Positions 61,924-64,000 of a stretch of 64,000 nucleotides of DNA are shown one piece after another. The DNA is from Triops longicaudatus (lineage: Eukaryota > Arthropoda > Branchiopoda > Notostraca > Triopsidae). Position 1 is the first letter of the stretch. The number at the start of each line of letters is the position of its first letter. The notes beneath the pieces are model-generated. The model was not told the DNA's origin, ran no database searches, and was given only the letters and a program-made list of their open reading frames with translations. The position numbers were made by a program, and so were the translations under genes. The stretch is from positions 434,001 to 498,000 of the forward strand of contig JAGQDJ010000016.1 of NCBI GenBank assembly GCA_022885665.1, given 5' to 3'.

Positions 61924-64000
61924 CAAAAGTATGCAGGCATCGAGTTGAGATCATTCGTTGTTACCAACAATAAATCTTAACTCCCCAGAGCGTCCCCCTT
62001 GCCGGGCATATCCATTATTGACAAACAATGAACTTTCATAGGCAAGCGAGTGTCTCGCTGGGATTACTCGATGTTAGCAACAGAGAATTTCCACTCCCGG
62101 GCAATGGGAAGCCAGTGTGGCCTGGTATGCATAAGCATACGCAGTCAGTCCGTTCGTGTCCGATGCATATGGCGAGTAGAAGCGTTGGCTGCTGCCCCAC
62201 ATGGAAAACTCAGGCTTGGACGTCGGTGTGAATATGCATCCGATCATGAGTGTTGAAAGGGGTGTGGCTTGCACTCTTTAAAACAGGGAAGCGAGATGTG
62301 AGCTAAAAACGACTTGGGAGATGGGTTGCAAGCGACGTTGTAGAGTCTTCTAGTTGCTACGGCCTTTTTTAATTGAGGAAACCGTATCTAATTGAGCTCG
62401 GTTTCATTGTGGAACGGACTTGTCAAGTTTGCTACACATTTTTTTTCCCTTTGAGAAAGTTTCCGCCTAAGCTAATACGAACTTGCCATGGTTGGGCGTC
62501 ATTTTCCGTTCCGCTGTTAAAAATAGAGGTTCTTGTTTTCGAGAGGATTTTAATAATTACTAGTTCTGATGGCATGAATGGTCCCAGGGCGGGAAAATAA
62601 GATTGTTACCACCAAGACGGATGGGGAGACCGATATTAAGGTGTTCTGCCATGTAGTCAGGCTGTTTTCACGCTGTTCACGCCGCCTTCCTTCTTAAAGT
62701 GACTTGAAAATTCGAGTATTTAGATGTGTGTGGGAAAGTGACGGCTTATCAGCTGTTTCTTTTAGCCCTCGAGGCAGCAATTGTTACTTGGTGAAAAAGT
62801 CTCTAACACCGAAATCTTAGGAAGGTGAGCTTGTTTCCACAGGACTCGTCTTTCTCTTTTTTTGTTGTTTTAACAAGAGGATGTGTAAATCCGGCAAGAA
62901 TGTCGTGATAATTTAGTGCTAGGAAGCTGCAAAGCTTTAATTAATTATTTATCGCGAAGCCCCACGCAAAAAGAAGAATGCACATAAACTAGCGTGCTTT
63001 AGTTTCACACAGAAAGAGTTTACCAAGGAGGTGAGCGGTTTTGGGGTGGGTGTTCTTGTGAGGGGCTATAAGTAGACGGTGGAGAAGTGTTTGACTGTTA
63101 ATTAACTTTGAGTCTGGGGCAAGCATATTGAGTGTTTAAGAGGGCAGCGCAGGCGGTGTTTTGTACGCGAGGATCATTAATGTTATGCATATAGTTTCGT
63201 GGCTATCTGCAAACACTTCATAAAGAAGAGAAGCAATATGTTTTCCGGCGCTGAAGCTTTTTCAGAGCCGGCGTAATAAAGTGGAAGGAGCTATATAAAA
63301 AGTTTCCTTTATGAAAATGGCTGGTTTCCATTAAAATTAGCAATAATTTATGACCTGAGACGGAGGTTGAGAAGACCGCCCGTCACCGTAATGTATGTTA
63401 GTGAATGATCCCGAGCTTTTGCTTTTATTGTCTTACTTACAAGAGGGAGGGAGTTTTAAGTCGCTCACACAAGTTTTCCTGCTTGGACTAGTATATACTT
63501 CCCCTTATGCCTGGACAGTGATGAAGGGTGCATATAAGTTTTCATGTCTGGCTGCTCTAAGTCTTTTGTTTGTGGTTGGACGTTTTCAACGTCGTGGTGT
63601 GCGTCACTGTCGAAGATTCCGCTGGTAGAGAGAGAGAGAAATCCTTGCACTCCTCCGCGACATACTGTATTCGTTTCTTCAATTCCCCGGTGCCTCTTTT
63701 TCTGCTCGTTGCATTTCTTGCCTCGCTTGCCAGATTCTCTAACTTTATCTTGCGCTAGAAGACTTGAGCTGGTCCGACTTGGCCTTCGCTCTGGCTCTGC
63801 TCAGTTGATGAACACCACAGAGATCTTCCTTCGGACCCCCAGAAGAAAAATCCCCATACACGCAGGACTATTGAAACAGTTTGCCGACCTTTCTTCTCCT
63901 TGGCGGTTTGTCTCCCGATTTCTTCCTCAGAGATGTCGGCGCCTTGGGTTCTAACTTGATTTCCGAAAGAACTCTTTGTTGCAGTCCCTAGAAATTCAAC

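Larger units (their letters stand above)
46870..64000 (+). other. Ubx: Ubx intron 1 (partial, over 17.1 kb)
   Basis: The GTAAGT donor is at 46870-46875. No Ubx homeodomain (EFHTNHYLTRRRRIEM) or following UbdA peptide is encoded on the + strand up to the right edge, so the intron is long, as is usual for arthropod Ubx. It contains MITE copies, an ATATAACGAAC array, GA-rich runs, a hairpin and Pho/YY1-type palindromes listed separately. The segments 47.1-48.4, 49-50, 50.5-54.1, 54.4-59.7 and 62-64 kb hold no other structure that I can support. Short alternatively spliced micro-exons, known in fly Ubx, would be invisible to me. Confidence 0.85.

Noticed and set aside
63544..63954. 136-codon + frame near the right edge
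   Set aside because: No homeodomain or UbdA sequence and no recognised family. It is not the Ubx homeobox exon.

Overview
This window is part of an arthropod Hox cluster, most likely from a crustacean or another pancrustacean. Two coding exons can be supported, both on the + strand. The terminal exon of abdominal-A (abd-A) carries the homeobox and lies at 3401-3906. The first exon of Ultrabithorax (Ubx) lies at 46107-46869. The abd-A call rests on a near-canonical abd-A homeodomain followed by the abd-A type UbdA extension. The Ubx call rests on the MNSYFEQ start, the YRFPLGL block and the FYPWMAIAG hexapeptide region directly before a GTAAGT donor. The order abd-A then Ubx on one strand matches the conserved arthropod arrangement, in which transcription runs from the Abd-B end towards the Antp end.

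Layout: 1-3400 is the 3' part of the last abd-A intron and ends in a good acceptor. 3401-3906 is the abd-A homeobox exon, followed by a probable 3' UTR. About 42.2 kb of sequence without a recognisable gene (3907-46106) separates the two genes. It corresponds in position to the bxd/pbx and iab-2 regulatory DNA of Drosophila. 46107-46869 is Ubx exon 1. From 46870 to the right edge the sequence is Ubx intron; the Ubx homeobox exon is not in the window, so this intron exceeds 17.1 kb. No tRNA, rRNA, CRISPR array or autonomous transposon was found. Eukaryotic non-coding transcripts may exist in the gap, but they cannot be read from sequence alone.

The non-coding DNA is not plain. It holds: (i) a family of short non-autonomous elements (about 90-170 bp) with CAGTAGAATCTCGTTATAAC-like inverted termini, which I read as pogo/Tigger-type MITEs; (ii) a cluster of six CCGTTAAATYGA motifs at 28.3-28.9 kb and five ATATAAYGAAC motifs at 50.28-50.39 kb; (iii) a second repeat built from paired GGCAACAATGAA units; (iv) two strong hairpins (2477-2510 and 60701-60762); (v) a perfect 22-bp palindrome made of two head-to-head Pho/YY1 cores at 60980-61001, with another full Pho/YY1 consensus 300 bp away; and (vi) over-representation of the octamer TAGGCCTA. 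Together these suggest a Hox cluster that has taken up many small transposons in its regulatory DNA and that contains at least one candidate Polycomb-type element in the Ubx intron.

Most open frames in the window are not convincing genes. Several sit in blocks that look GC-rich and are open in many frames at once. I list these blocks as possible regulatory islands and not as genes.
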